Origin: an uncultured Ruminococcus sp.
Lineage (GTDB): Bacteria > Bacillota > Clostridia > Oscillospirales > Ruminococcaceae
Assembly: GCA_900543145.1 (NCBI GenBank)
Contig: UQPZ01000004.1
Span: forward strand, 1 to 64,000
Reading direction: 5' to 3'
DNA length: 64,000 nt
The notes under the pieces were generated by a model. The model was not told the DNA's origin. It ran no database searches and worked only from the letters and a program-made list of their open reading frames with translations. A program made the translations under genes and the position numbers. This document shows, in pieces, positions 1 to 8,854 of this stretch. Every line of letters starts with the position of its first letter. Position 1 is the first letter of the stretch.

Positions 1-158
1 GTTTGCGGGTTGGGTGCTTGAATCGTTTGTTCTGTCGCCGTTTCCTGCGGCTTGGGAGCTTGCTGCGGCGTATCTGCCGGGGCGGGCGTCCCGCACTCGG
101 TGCAGAACGCTACGCCATCGGCTATCTCTTTGCCGCAGCCCGTACAAAATTTTGCCAT
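1..158 (-). CDS. Zinc-ribbon protein, N-terminal part (runs off the window)
   Basis: The 52 visible residues begin MAKFCTGCGKEIADG and contain two CxxC pairs (CTGC and CTEC) within the first 23 residues. This is the double-CxxC zinc ribbon found at the start of many bacterial membrane or regulatory proteins. A proline/glutamine-rich linker follows before the window ends. A GAGGTGG ribosome binding site sits at the right distance upstream of the ATG at 158. It belongs to the same minus-strand cargo region as the zinc-ribbon proteins at 7,991-9,352. Its function cannot be inferred from this fragment. Confidence 0.8.
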   Translation of the reverse strand, partial: MAKFCTGCGKEIADGVAFCTECGTPAPADTPQQAPKPQETATEQTIQAPNPQ

Positions 159-214
159 ATATCCACCTCTCTCTTTAGGATAGGCGGCTGACGGCCAGCC
201 GCCGTTTCGTGTCT

Positions 215-787
215 TTACCGTTTTAGCGTGCCTCTGTCAGCGGTGCTTATTTCAATTCTGTCCGCAAATCCGCTGTTGACCACCACCTCAATGACACGGT
301 CGTTGTAGGTGAAATACCATTTGATCCGATAGTTTTTGACGAGTTCTCCCTCTTTCTCCGATTGATAGTCCGGGTGGTCTGCCAGATCAGAATAGGTTTC
401 ATCAATGCTGTAAACCGCAGCTTCTACCTCAGTAGCATCGTAATTCCCATCGGACGAAAGCTGTTTTGTTAAATCCCACACTTGCTTGATGAAATCATCG
501 TGTTCGCTCTCGGTGTATTCTCCATTCTTGACAAAGCAAATTTTATTGTTATCTAAATTCGTCCAATCTTCATAGATGGAGCTGTTGGCGGGAGCTGTCA
601 GTCCGGGAAGATTGATTTGCTCTGCCATTTCAGCAAGTCCCTCTATTTCGCCGTTGCCCGGCTGCTCCTGCTGGCTTGCGCCGGGGTCGGTCGTGCCGCT
701 GCCGGACGGGGTTTCCTCATTGCCGCCGCAGGCGGCAAGGGCAAGCACCATCATCATGGCGAGCAGTAAAGCTAAAATCTTTTTCAT
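215..787 (-). CDS. Lipoprotein of the ICE cargo array (190 aa)
   Basis: A type II signal peptide (MKKI then a hydrophobic run) ends in lipobox LAAC with the cysteine at residue 20, so the protein should be lipid-anchored on the outer face of the membrane. A short Gly/Asn/Glu-Pro-Ser-Gly-Ser-Gly linker leads to a roughly 130-residue mature domain rich in acidic and aromatic residues that I do not recognise. The 5' end, from the ribosome binding site to about codon 32, is nearly identical in DNA to that of the next gene upstream (861-1367), while the mature domains differ. It is the last complete gene of the minus-strand lipoprotein array. Confidence 0.85.
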   Translation of the reverse strand: MKKILALLLAMMMVLALAACGGNEETPSGSGTTDPGASQQEQPGNGEIEGLAEMAEQINLPGLTAPANSSIYEDWTNLDNNKICFVKNGEYTESEHDDFIKQVWDLTKQLSSDGNYDATEVEAAVYSIDETYSDLADHPDYQSEKEGELVKNYRIKWYFTYNDRVIEVVVNSGFADRIEISTADRGTLKR

Positions 788-860
788 TGTGCTGTCCTCC
801 TGTTCATATTTCGTTATGGGCGGCTGACGGTCTGCCGGCCGCCCGTTTGGAAGTTACAAA

Positions 861-1367
861 CTATTCTACAAGGGTATATCCGGCTTCAACAACTTTGTCG
901 CGGTTACTCTGATAAGACGACGCCAGATTGATTTTAAACGGATAATCCGATTTGTCCAGCAAAATCCATCTCAAATCATCGGAATGTCTATCCTCGTCAA
1001 AAATACATTCCCCATCATCGTTATAAGCGATGTCCCTATACCATTCTTCGCTTTTATATAAGCGATACAATTTTTGTTCCGGCAATTCATCTTCCGACTC
1101 GATGAAAACAAAGTAACTGACAAACTTCTCGCTCTCTTTATAGGCCACTATTGTAAGTTCTTCGGTGGTCTTTCCAAAGCTGTCGATCAATGCTTGTTGC
1201 TCGGCTGTCAGCCCCGCACCGTCTGTCGGCGTGTTTCCCTGCTCCTGCTGTTCGCTGTTGCCCGGCGTGTTGTCGCCGCTGCCGGACGGGGTTTCCTCAT
1301 TACCGCCGCAGGCGGCAAGGGCAAACACCATCATCATGGCAAGCAGTAAAGCTAAAATCTTTTTCAT
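861..1367 (-). CDS. Lipoprotein of the ICE cargo array (168 aa)
   Basis: The start is set at 1367 because a GGAGG site lies just upstream; an ATG at 1382 overlaps that site and would add five unlikely residues. The signal peptide ends in LAAC with Cys20, followed by the same Asn-Glu-Glu-Thr-Pro-Ser-Gly-Ser-Gly linker as its downstream neighbour. The mature part (about 130 residues, unrecognised) is predicted to be secreted and membrane-tethered. The near-identity of the leader DNA to 215-787, against unrelated mature domains, points to duplication followed by domain replacement. Confidence 0.83.
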   Translation of the reverse strand: MKKILALLLAMMMVFALAACGGNEETPSGSGDNTPGNSEQQEQGNTPTDGAGLTAEQQALIDSFGKTTEELTIVAYKESEKFVSYFVFIESEDELPEQKLYRLYKSEEWYRDIAYNDDGECIFDEDRHSDDLRWILLDKSDYPFKINLASSYQSNRDKVVEAGYTLVE

Positions 1368-1393
1368 TGTACTGTCCTCCAATCATTTTATAG

Positions 1394-2332
1394 TTATTCC
1401 ATAAGAATCGTGGTTCCGAGTACAGGGTTCAGATTGAGTTCAAATTTGACATGATCCTCGTTAAACGCCATGTAATAGTAGAGCGTATCGTTCCCGTTCT
1501 CCGTGATGGATTGGTCAAATCCCGCAGCCTGCACAGCCTTTACATACTCCTTGGCCTCGTCTATGGTTACGCCGGTATATGCAGCGCCGAATCCGTTGAC
1601 AAGAGCTTCCGCCGAATAGGATTCTTCATTGCTTTTTTCCGAAAACTCCGGCTTGGGAACAAGGCGCGTCCACACGCTGTCCGGCCACTTGTCGTCAAAT
1701 GGACCCTCAAAGCTGCCCGCTGCAACGGGGGTTTCGCCGCTTTCGGCGGGGTCGCCCTTATAGGCGGTGACGGTCATTTCCACCTTTTTGCTGGAACTCA
1801 AAGCGATGGAAATGTTGTACTGTGCGTTATTGTAAGTATAATTCCACGCCTTTGTGGGGGATGGATCGCTGTCGCCGTAGAAATACAAATCATCCGTTGC
1901 ACTACCGATCACCTCGCCGGATGCAGGGTCAAGATTGTTGTTGCCGGAGAGCGCAGCCGATGCCGTGAACACCTGCCCCACAAGGACATTCTGCATATCC
2001 ATCGGCATATCCTCAAACTTGAAAACGCTTGTCTTTGCCTCGTCGGTGTCGTCCTCCGTGATAGAAGCCGGGCAATAGTCGCCCCAATATTCACGGTCGT
2101 TTTGTGTAAAGGTCAGTTCGTAGGTATCGGTCAGATAGTCCAGCCATTTTTCAGCGTCGATCTCTCCATTCGGATCATTCGATTGTTCGCCGCTGTTTGA
2201 CGGCTGCCCGGTCTGCTCCGATCCCTGCTGACCCGTTCCGCTGCCGGACGGGTCGGGGTCGTCATTCCCGCCGCAAGCGGCAAGGGAGAGCGCCAGCATA
2301 AGGGCAAGTAAAAGTGCCAATATCTTTTTCAT
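1394..2332 (-). CDS. Lipoprotein of the ICE cargo array (312 aa)
   Basis: The signal peptide MKKILALLLALMLALSLAAC has the lipobox Cys at residue 20, and a long Ser/Gly/Asn/Gln-rich linker follows to about residue 60. The C-terminal 90 residues contain W-P-D-x-x-W-T-R-L-V-P-K-P and then a stretch ending in an E-A-x-x-Y-V-x-x-V-x-x-A-G-F-type helix. The 233-aa lipoprotein at 2349-3050 shares this pattern, and the short 150-aa one at 5977-6429 shares the last part. So the array members share at least one repeated extracytoplasmic domain. I do not know its function. Confidence 0.83.
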   Translation of the reverse strand: MKKILALLLALMLALSLAACGGNDDPDPSGSGTGQQGSEQTGQPSNSGEQSNDPNGEIDAEKWLDYLTDTYELTFTQNDREYWGDYCPASITEDDTDEAKTSVFKFEDMPMDMQNVLVGQVFTASAALSGNNNLDPASGEVIGSATDDLYFYGDSDPSPTKAWNYTYNNAQYNISIALSSSKKVEMTVTAYKGDPAESGETPVAAGSFEGPFDDKWPDSVWTRLVPKPEFSEKSNEESYSAEALVNGFGAAYTGVTIDEAKEYVKAVQAAGFDQSITENGNDTLYYYMAFNEDHVKFELNLNPVLGTTILME

Positions 2333-2348
2333 CTCGTCCTCCTTTCCG

Positions 2349-3050
2349 TCACGGCGCGGTGATGGTTATGCCGCTTGTTCCGGCTGCCGAGACGATTTCA
2401 ATGCGGTATCCGTCTGCGTTTGAAGCGGCATAAGTAAATATCACCATGCCCATTACTTCCTGCTCCTCGCTTTCGGGATCAATGGTAAATCCCTTTGCTT
2501 TGACCTTTTCCGCATAGTCGCGCATTTGCTCCAGCGTTGCGTCCGTAAAAGCTACGGTAAATCCATCGCTGTCAACACTTGCTCCCATCAGGGTGAAATC
2601 CGGTTTCGGCACGAGCTTGGTATATTCGTTGTCCGGCCAGTTGCCGCCAAGCTGCGCTTCGCCGCCCTCTGCATCCTGATATGTCCATGTGCCGTCCGGC
2701 TTCTGCACATAGGTTTCGCCGCTTTCCGGGTCTTTGATGGTCAGGCTGCCGTCAGCGCCGAAGGACGCATCATAGCCATCCTCCTTTGCTGCGTCAAGAA
2801 TGGCCTGCCGGGTGGCCGCGTCCTGCTGCCCCCAAACGGTGTCTGTCCCGCCGTTTCCGGCCATGATCGAGCCGAAGTCGATGTCCGGGGCGGTGTCGCC
2901 GGAGTTTTCCGTGCCGCCCTGTGTCTGCTGTGAGCCGCCGTCGTCCCGCGTCAGCGGGTCGTCGCCGATTTGTTCGCCGCCCCCGCCGCCGCAGGCCGCA
3001 AGGGAAAGGATAAGCAGCCCGGACAGCAGGATCGTCAAAAGTCTTTTCAT
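2349..3050 (-). CDS. Lipoprotein of the ICE cargo array (233 aa)
   Basis: Three possible starts exist (TTG 3074, ATG 3056, ATG 3050). The GGAGG site is seven bases from the ATG at 3050, and that start also puts the lipobox cysteine (LAAC) at residue 20, as in every other member of the array. A glycine-rich then Thr/Gln/Asn-rich linker follows. The C-terminal domain has the W-P-D-N-x-Y-T-K-L-V-P-K-P-D-F motif and a helix ending K-A-K-G-F, clearly related to the 312-aa neighbour. Predicted to be membrane-anchored outside the cell; role unknown. Confidence 0.82.
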   Translation of the reverse strand: MKRLLTILLSGLLILSLAACGGGGGEQIGDDPLTRDDGGSQQTQGGTENSGDTAPDIDFGSIMAGNGGTDTVWGQQDAATRQAILDAAKEDGYDASFGADGSLTIKDPESGETYVQKPDGTWTYQDAEGGEAQLGGNWPDNEYTKLVPKPDFTLMGASVDSDGFTVAFTDATLEQMRDYAEKVKAKGFTIDPESEEQEVMGMVIFTYAASNADGYRIEIVSAAGTSGITITAP

Positions 3051-3070
3051 CTTCATTCCTCCTTCTAATT

Positions 3071-4396
3071 TCAATAGTAAACGGTTATATACGGTGTGCT
3101 TTCAAGTGGTTTCCAGACTGTGCCAATGTCCTGTTCTATCTGTTCGCTATGTTCTCCGAAATCCGACACATACTGATGAAAGCTACCGATATTTGTCCAC
3201 GAACAGAATAAGGTTTCTATGTCTGTGGAAGTACAAGTTATTGTATCTACCGTTGTAGCCATATTCTTATATGTCATAACTACGACCCGATTAAAGGCAA
3301 ACTCTGTTTCATCTCCGCCGGAAGTAAGACTACCCGACACATCTGATTGTTGTGTCCCTTCACCGCTTGTAATCATTACAGAAATTTCACCTTGCACCGA
3401 GCGTTTCAGAAAAGTTTTCTCTCCGGTATTGGATGTAACAGAAAATCCGAGTGATTTATGCAGAGAGAATACTTCGCCGGATGCTGTGTTATAAAAATTG
3501 GAATTAACAGGGGACATATCCACGCCCTCAATATCCAGCCAGAGCGTCCCGCGATACATTCCCGCAGCGCCGTCGATCTCGCTGACCTGTTCCAGCACCC
3601 CGGACAGGGACGCTTCCATCATCACGCCGGATATGCCCCAAAAGGTGCAGTTGTAGGTCTGGGTGTTGTTCTTGTCAAAGCGTATCTCCCATGCGCCCCG
3701 GTCGCCGGAGGCGTCCTTGATGCGCTTATTGCACTCGTCGTAGAAGGTATCAAGAAGGAGCTGCCGTTCCAATGCGGCGGCGCAGGTTTCCTTGATATTC
3801 TCGTACTTCGTCAGGGCGTTCACCCCGATCTCGGTGAGGTCGGGGAGCAGGAAGAGCAGCTTGAAGCCGTATTTGCCCATGCCCTGCAGGGCGACCGTGC
3901 CGCCCTGGGTAAGCGCGTCCTCCAACTGGTTTTGCACAAAGTCCTTCGCCTCGCCCTTGATCTGATCCTGTGCGATTTTCTGCGCGATCTGCGCCGAGGT
4001 GACATTTTCACGCATCACCAGCTTATACAGCTCCACCGCGTCCTGCGCCCCCGTCAGCTTCAGCAGGGCGTTTTCCACATCCTTCATCCCGAAGCCCTCC
4101 AGCTTATGGGCGGCGTCCAGCATGGACTTTGCGTTCAGGAGCATCCCGCTGGTGATGTTCAGGTCGTTCATGGTCTGCCTGATGATCTTGTCCTGCTCGC
4201 TGCCCGTCAGCAGGGAGCCGCGGGACAACTGCCCCTCAAAGACCAGCTCGCCCAAGGTCAGCGTGACGCGGCTGCCGGAGCCGCCGATGCGGGTGTAGTC
4301 CACACCCTCCAAGCTGCCCGCCGCAAACGCCGTCTGCGGGAGCAGGCATAGCAGCAGCGCCACGACGCAGAGCAAGGAAAGCAATCGTTTCTTCAC
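3071..4396 (-). CDS. Secreted protein of unknown function (441 aa)
   Basis: It starts with GTG at 4396, overlapping the stop of the upstream TPR lipoprotein gene as GTGA, so the two are probably translationally coupled. The N-terminus is a classical type I signal peptide ending AFA-AG, with no lipobox, so this is the only member of the array predicted to be released or wall-associated rather than lipid-anchored. The first half is helical and alanine/leucine-rich (residues about 75-230); the second half is rich in Thr/Ser and beta-prone. No known domain is recognised. It ends right before the 233-aa lipoprotein gene. Confidence 0.8.
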   Translation of the reverse strand: MKKRLLSLLCVVALLLCLLPQTAFAAGSLEGVDYTRIGGSGSRVTLTLGELVFEGQLSRGSLLTGSEQDKIIRQTMNDLNITSGMLLNAKSMLDAAHKLEGFGMKDVENALLKLTGAQDAVELYKLVMRENVTSAQIAQKIAQDQIKGEAKDFVQNQLEDALTQGGTVALQGMGKYGFKLLFLLPDLTEIGVNALTKYENIKETCAAALERQLLLDTFYDECNKRIKDASGDRGAWEIRFDKNNTQTYNCTFWGISGVMMEASLSGVLEQVSEIDGAAGMYRGTLWLDIEGVDMSPVNSNFYNTASGEVFSLHKSLGFSVTSNTGEKTFLKRSVQGEISVMITSGEGTQQSDVSGSLTSGGDETEFAFNRVVVMTYKNMATTVDTITCTSTDIETLFCSWTNIGSFHQYVSDFGEHSEQIEQDIGTVWKPLESTPYITVYY

Positions 4397-5235
4397 CCAG
4401 CCTCACCTCCGATCTGTGAAAAGGCTTCATACAGGGTGTTCAGCCCCTCGTCCTCCGGCGCGATCACCAGCCCCGCGTCAAGGTATTCTGCCGCCCGGCC
4501 GCCCTCGTCGTTGTAAACGCAGCAGAGGGCGGCGTTTCTAAAGTTCAGCGGGTCAAGGGGGTCGTTTAGGACGGCGTTTTTGCCGTAGGCCGCCGCTGCC
4601 GCGTAGTCCCCGGCCTCCATCGCCTCGGCGCTCTTTGCCCGGAGATATTCGGTGTCGAACAGGTACGGGTCGCGCTCTACGCTGACAGGAGCAGGGGCAT
4701 ACTTGCCGTAGATCCCGGTTTCCTTTTCCCGCAGCTCGTCCCGCAGGGAATACAGCGCGTCTATCTCCATATTGCGAAGATAGTAGAAATCAACGCCGTC
4801 TTCCGGGTAGGCGGGATTGAGCAGGGTGTTTTCGTAGGCCGCTTTCGCTTTGTCGTTCTCGCCCTGTATCTGCCACAAAAGCCCCTCGAAGTAGTAGGGA
4901 TAGGGGGATGCGTAGCAGACCGAAGCGATGCTGTCCCATCCGATATAGCGGCTTTCCGCAGTCAAACCGTCCAGCGTGTCGCCCTCGCCTTTGAGCCACA
5001 ATATGTACTCCACCGCATAGCGCAGAGAGGACACGGAGCTGCCCGCAAAGGCATAGTAGCTTTCCGCTTGCAGGGTCAAGCCCTGCTGCGCCAGACTGTC
5101 GCCGGACGCGCACAGATCGTCCATCGCTTTCAAAAAGTCCTTTGTGTCTGTGTCGCCGCTTGCTGTCCTGCCGCCGCAGGCGGCGAGGGAGAGCGCCAGC
5201 ACCGCGCAGAGCAAAGCGGCTATAATTCTTTTCAT
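4393..5235 (-). CDS. TPR-type lipoprotein (280 aa)
   Basis: The lipobox is LAAC with Cys20. The mature protein is almost wholly helical. It contains segments that look like degenerate tetratricopeptide repeats, the clearest near residues 200-270 (A-M-E-A-G-D-Y-A-A-A-A-A-Y-G-K-N-A-V-L-N-D-P, then a repeat ending D-A-G-L-V-I-A-P-E-D). TPR lipoproteins usually scaffold protein complexes at the membrane surface. Its stop overlaps the GTG start of the secreted 441-aa protein by 4 nt, which suggests the two are made together and may work together. Confidence 0.82.
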   Translation of the reverse strand: MKRIIAALLCAVLALSLAACGGRTASGDTDTKDFLKAMDDLCASGDSLAQQGLTLQAESYYAFAGSSVSSLRYAVEYILWLKGEGDTLDGLTAESRYIGWDSIASVCYASPYPYYFEGLLWQIQGENDKAKAAYENTLLNPAYPEDGVDFYYLRNMEIDALYSLRDELREKETGIYGKYAPAPVSVERDPYLFDTEYLRAKSAEAMEAGDYAAAAAYGKNAVLNDPLDPLNFRNAALCCVYNDEGGRAAEYLDAGLVIAPEDEGLNTLYEAFSQIGGEAG

Positions 5236-5308
5236 ACCATCGCCTCCTTTGGCTTAAAACCCGCGCACGGGCGGTCGGCGGTATGCTGACCGCCCGTGGG
5301 GATGTGGG

Positions 5309-5941
5309 TCATTTGACGCCGATGCTGATTTTATAAGCGCCCTCGTCAACTTTGTAACTTGCAGCAATAAACAGCTTTACTTCTCCAATATCCAGCTTGC
5401 AGGAGTAGTAGCAGGTGACGCCCGGATAATCCTCCCAAAGTGCGCCCTCTATCAATTCCTGCAAGGAAGGAGCCTCTGCTGATAGCGCAAAGTTTTTATA
5501 CAGCTTGCCGTCTGCGGATTGTGCCGCCATTTTAGTGTAAAGCTGTTCAAACCATGCGTTGATGTCCTCTTGGGTCGTCGCGTCCTTATCCACGGCAATT
5601 GTGATGTAGCCCATGCTGCCAGATTCGCCTGCCGGGGTAGAGCCGTCCATTTCCAGTTCGCCAAAGGAAACAAAATGCGCCGGCTTGATGTCATCCTCCG
5701 TCCAGCCGTGGATTTTCAAAAAGCCCTCTACCGTTTCGGCGTCGCTGCCGGGTGCAGCCGTATTGTCGGGCGTACTGCTTTCATTACTTTCAGCCAGAGT
5801 GCTGTTGTCGGGCTTCTCTTGCTCCTGCTGGCTTGTGCTGGGATTATCGCTGCCGGACGGGGTAGAAGTGTTGTTACCGCCGCAGGCTGTGAGCGCGAGT
5901 GTTATTAACATGGCAAAAACCAATACCAATATTTTTTTCAT
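5309..5941 (-). CDS. Lipoprotein of the ICE cargo array (210 aa)
   Basis: The signal peptide ends in LTAC with Cys20. A Ser/Thr/Pro/Asn-rich linker to about residue 75 contains the array's characteristic P-S-G-S motif. The mature domain (residues about 75-210) is mixed alpha/beta and unrecognised; it includes a W-F-E-Q-L-Y helix and ends with alternating hydrophobic residues suggestive of beta strands. It is encoded on the same strand as all other array members, with a 35-nt gap to the next gene downstream of the 150-aa lipoprotein. Confidence 0.83.
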   Translation of the reverse strand: MKKILVLVFAMLITLALTACGGNNTSTPSGSDNPSTSQQEQEKPDNSTLAESNESSTPDNTAAPGSDAETVEGFLKIHGWTEDDIKPAHFVSFGELEMDGSTPAGESGSMGYITIAVDKDATTQEDINAWFEQLYTKMAAQSADGKLYKNFALSAEAPSLQELIEGALWEDYPGVTCYYSCKLDIGEVKLFIAASYKVDEGAYKISIGVK

Positions 5942-5976
5942 AATGGTTTACCCATTCCTTTCTGGTATCTATGACA

Positions 5977-6429
5977 TCAACTGCTCTTTCTAACTTGTAA
6001 CATTCCGGAATTGCTATCTGAATAGGAAAGCACCACATACATACTTTTGTCGCTGGTTTTTGCAGTCCAAGTGGTAATGCCCGAATTCACATTTTCAGAA
6101 CCGCTAAATCCGGCGCTTTCACATTGCTCTATATATGCTTTTGCTTCTTCTGGCGTCCATGTCATGTTATACGATATACTATTTGTGCTTGAAGTGATTT
6201 TAGTATCCACTTTGTCTGCCGGAGGTGCCGGAAAGTAAACGGTAATATCGTGGTCGCCCCATCGCTCCCCCTCACCGTCAGCCGGGGTGCTATCATCGGG
6301 CGTTTCGGACGGCTGCTGCTGCGAAGTGCCGGGATCGTTGCTGCTGGACGGGGTGGGGTCTGTCTTGCCGCAAGCGGCAAGAGAAAAGAGCATTGTCATA
6401 GCCAGTAAAAATACGAAAATCTTTTTCAT
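5977..6429 (-). CDS. Short lipoprotein of the ICE cargo array (150 aa)
   Basis: The lipobox is LAAC with Cys20, followed by a Pro/Ser/Asp linker. The mature domain, only about 90 residues, carries the pattern W-T-P-E-E-A-K-A-Y-I-E-Q-C-E-S-A-G-F. That pattern matches the last domain of the 312-aa and 233-aa lipoproteins, so this looks like a single-domain version of the same fold. Secretion and lipid anchoring are confidently predicted. Function is unknown. Confidence 0.82.
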   Translation of the reverse strand: MKKIFVFLLAMTMLFSLAACGKTDPTPSSSNDPGTSQQQPSETPDDSTPADGEGERWGDHDITVYFPAPPADKVDTKITSSTNSISYNMTWTPEEAKAYIEQCESAGFSGSENVNSGITTWTAKTSDKSMYVVLSYSDSNSGMLQVRKSS

Positions 6430-6477
6430 TGTTGTACCTCCATTTTTAATAAAACAACATTCTGATGGTCAATCAAA

Positions 6478-7047
6478 TTATTTTTCAAAAACAACAGTAT
6501 ATTCTTTACCTGCACTGTCCTTTATTTCATCAGCTGTCATTCCTGCATAGCTTTCTCCAACCAGCTTATAGAAAACGGCATAGCCTTCTATTCTGACTTC
6601 TGTGTTTAGATCATTTGCTTTCTTGGTTTCTCCAAATTGTGCAGCTTCATCTTCGCTGCTATAAACAAATGCCCAGTCATCATCAACGCATACACCGTTA
6701 CTATCAACGGCAAATATATGCCATTCGAGCCATTTACTGCCGTTTTCCATAATACTGCTTGCGTATACTTTGCTGATTTCGCCATTATTCTTCATGGTTT
6801 CCGACATCCACGGAATATTATCGCCCACCATAGCTTTTAATTCGTCTTGCGTGTGTCCTTTCGTGGTTTCGCCATCATCATTACCAGATGATGGTTGATT
6901 ATTGTCGGAATTGTCCGTGTTGTTCGGTTGCTGCTGCGAAGAACTGGGAGTGTTGCTGCCCGAAGGATCTGGGGTGTCATTACCGCCGCAGGCGGTAAGG
7001 GCGAGTACCATCATTAAAGCGATAAGTAATGCAAATATTTTTTTCAT
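6478..7047 (-). CDS. Lipoprotein of the ICE cargo array (189 aa)
   Basis: An ATG at 7068 overlaps the stop of the upstream gene, but the GGAGG site lies just before the ATG at 7047, and that start places the lipobox cysteine (LTAC) at residue 20. The leader and the N-D-T-P-D-P-S-G-S-N linker match the array pattern. The mature domain (about 130 residues) is unrecognised; it has several Trp and ends in a beta-prone E-Y-T-V-V-F-E-K. It follows the 304-aa lipoprotein gene closely and is probably cotranscribed with it. Confidence 0.82.
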   Translation of the reverse strand: MKKIFALLIALMMVLALTACGGNDTPDPSGSNTPSSSQQQPNNTDNSDNNQPSSGNDDGETTKGHTQDELKAMVGDNIPWMSETMKNNGEISKVYASSIMENGSKWLEWHIFAVDSNGVCVDDDWAFVYSSEDEAAQFGETKKANDLNTEVRIEGYAVFYKLVGESYAGMTADEIKDSAGKEYTVVFEK

Positions 7048-7064
7048 CGTGGTGTCCTCCTGTT

Positions 7065-7979
7065 TCATTTAATGCCCCACTCTTGAGGCCATTCAGTTAA
7101 CTCTAAATTGATTTCCTTAACTTCCCATTTTAAATCGTTGTCCGCGAGAAATTTCAAACAATGACCGTTGTCTGGATTTACCCAAAACTTATATGTGCCG
7201 CCTTGCCGAACATTTCTGCACTCATATACCCAACATTCGATGTTTGCAATCACTTCCGTTCCTACATAACTTTCAGAAATTGACTGCCCGGCAGAACTAA
7301 AACTGGAAGAATAAAAGTAGTTATCAAACATTGCAAGCCCGGAAACCAAACTTCCTTGATTGTAATAATCTTCGGCACTCCTGCGCGTGTTTTCAATTAG
7401 AGCAAGACCATCACCGTCATCTTTTTCGTGGTAATTTTCATCATATTGCCAACCGCTTCCGTCATCATAATACCGTTTGCTGCTATCAGATCCACAAATA
7501 TAATGACAGGGATATGTTTCTTCTCCAAATCGAACAAACTCGTTACCAATAACACCTAAAGTAATATCGTTACCGTAACCCTCGGTATACTCGATAAGAA
7601 AATCATTTAGTGGAACATAACGGACAGGAATATACGATATTTCCATCGCACGCACCCGGACAAGGGCTTTTCGCTCCATGCCGTCAAACACAGCAGTAAT
7701 AACCGTTTCGCTCACCTGCTTGCCCGTAAAGCTGATTTTTGCTCCGTCATCGGAAGCAGAAATACCCTTATCGTTGGAAAGGACGAAACTTACGCCGGAT
7801 TTGCCGGAAAAGGGGGTCCATTCGTCAGAGCCGTTGACATAGACGGTATATTCCGCGTCATAGCCCTCCGGGGGTTCCGTGCCGCCACTGCCGCCTCCAC
7901 CGCCGCCGCTGTCCTCGCCGCAGGCGGCAAGGGAAAACATAAGCAGCAGAGAGAGCAGCATTGCAATCCATTTTCTCAA
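7065..7979 (-). CDS. Lipoprotein with possible Ig-like domain (304 aa)
   Basis: The signal peptide ends in LAAC with Cys20, then a glycine-rich hinge. Residues about 45-115 are beta-rich with a T-V-Y-V-N-G ... V-S-F-V-L-S ... A-V-F-D-G-M-E-R-K-A-L-V-R-V pattern resembling bacterial Ig-like (BIG2) domains; this is a visual match only. The C-terminal half is rich in Tyr, Asp and Ser and contains a Cys pair (E-C-W-V-Y-E-C). It is the first lipoprotein gene of the array in transcription order, directly downstream of the zinc-ribbon genes. Confidence 0.8.
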   Translation of the reverse strand: MRKWIAMLLSLLLMFSLAACGEDSGGGGGGSGGTEPPEGYDAEYTVYVNGSDEWTPFSGKSGVSFVLSNDKGISASDDGAKISFTGKQVSETVITAVFDGMERKALVRVRAMEISYIPVRYVPLNDFLIEYTEGYGNDITLGVIGNEFVRFGEETYPCHYICGSDSSKRYYDDGSGWQYDENYHEKDDGDGLALIENTRRSAEDYYNQGSLVSGLAMFDNYFYSSSFSSAGQSISESYVGTEVIANIECWVYECRNVRQGGTYKFWVNPDNGHCLKFLADNDLKWEVKEINLELTEWPQEWGIK

Positions 7980-7990
7980 TCCGCATCACC

Positions 7991-8851
7991 TCACAATCCG
8001 AACAAGTCTTTCAGACCTGTTTTTTGCTTCGGCTCCGGCTTCACATAATCAAAGCCGCCGTAGGGTTCGCGGATGCAAAAGCCGATGGTCGGGCAGTCGC
8101 CGTCGCCGTCAAAGCAATGCTCGGTGTCCACATTGTAGCAGGCGTCCCCGATCTTCTTGAAAAGCTGCTCCACATCGGGGAACTGTCCGGCCGGACGGAA
8201 GCCGTTTTCCTGTAAGAGTACGCGGTATTGCGCCACCGCCTCCCGCGCCGCCTCATGGCTTGAAAACCGTGCGGAAAACTGATAACAGCCGGGGTCGTAT
8301 TCCTCTATGCAAAGCTTCGTCCCGCCGCAGCTCCACTTGGGGTACTGCGGCAGCTTTTCGTCCCACTCGGCCATCACAGCCGCATCGTTTGCCTCGGCCG
8401 CCTGTTCCTCGGCAGCGGCGGCGGGGAGCTTTGTGCCGCAATCTTGGCAGAACTTCGTGCCGATGGCGTTCTGCTTGCCGCAGTTAGGGCAGACCGCGCC
8501 CTGCGCGATAGTTTCCTCCGGCAGCTTCGTTCCGCACTCAGGACAGAACTTTTTGTCGGCGGTGGTGGGCTTGCTGCAATTCGGGCATACCTTCATGTTC
8601 TTGGCCGCTTCGGTGGCGTAGCCCTCCACAGAGCGTTGCAAGTTGCCCAGCGCACCTTCCAGACCGCTTGCCGCCTGTGCCGTCTGCTGTGTCTGTTGGG
8701 CGGTGGTCTGCGCCGCCGCATCGATCTGTTCGGCGGCTTTGTTCGCAAGCTCGGTAGCCTTCGGCTCAACCGCCTGCTGGATCGCCTTGCCTACGGCGTT
8801 TCCCACGCCCTGGCTCACGCCGCGCCGGATGGCTCTCTCTAAAAATCCCAT
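7991..8851 (-). CDS. Zinc-ribbon protein with two double-CxxC ribbons (286 aa)
   Basis: The N-terminal 85 residues are helical and Ala/Gln-rich, coiled-coil-like. Two zinc ribbons follow at about residues 88-110 (CPNC...CPEC) and 119-141 (CPNC...CQDC). A C-terminal domain (about 165-286) contains further cysteines and many aromatic residues. No signal peptide is visible, so it should be cytoplasmic. It lies 3 nt upstream-adjacent to the 165-aa zinc-ribbon gene in the minus-strand cluster and precedes the lipoprotein genes. Related zinc-ribbon proteins are common ICE cargo; the molecular role is not known. Confidence 0.8.
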   Translation of the reverse strand: MGFLERAIRRGVSQGVGNAVGKAIQQAVEPKATELANKAAEQIDAAAQTTAQQTQQTAQAASGLEGALGNLQRSVEGYATEAAKNMKVCPNCSKPTTADKKFCPECGTKLPEETIAQGAVCPNCGKQNAIGTKFCQDCGTKLPAAAAEEQAAEANDAAVMAEWDEKLPQYPKWSCGGTKLCIEEYDPGCYQFSARFSSHEAAREAVAQYRVLLQENGFRPAGQFPDVEQLFKKIGDACYNVDTEHCFDGDGDCPTIGFCIREPYGGFDYVKPEPKQKTGLKDLFGL

Positions 8852-8854
8852 ACG

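Noticed and set aside
3..191. Arginine/leucine-rich plus-strand frame at the window start
   Set aside because: The minus strand encodes a proper zinc ribbon with ribosome site in the same bases.
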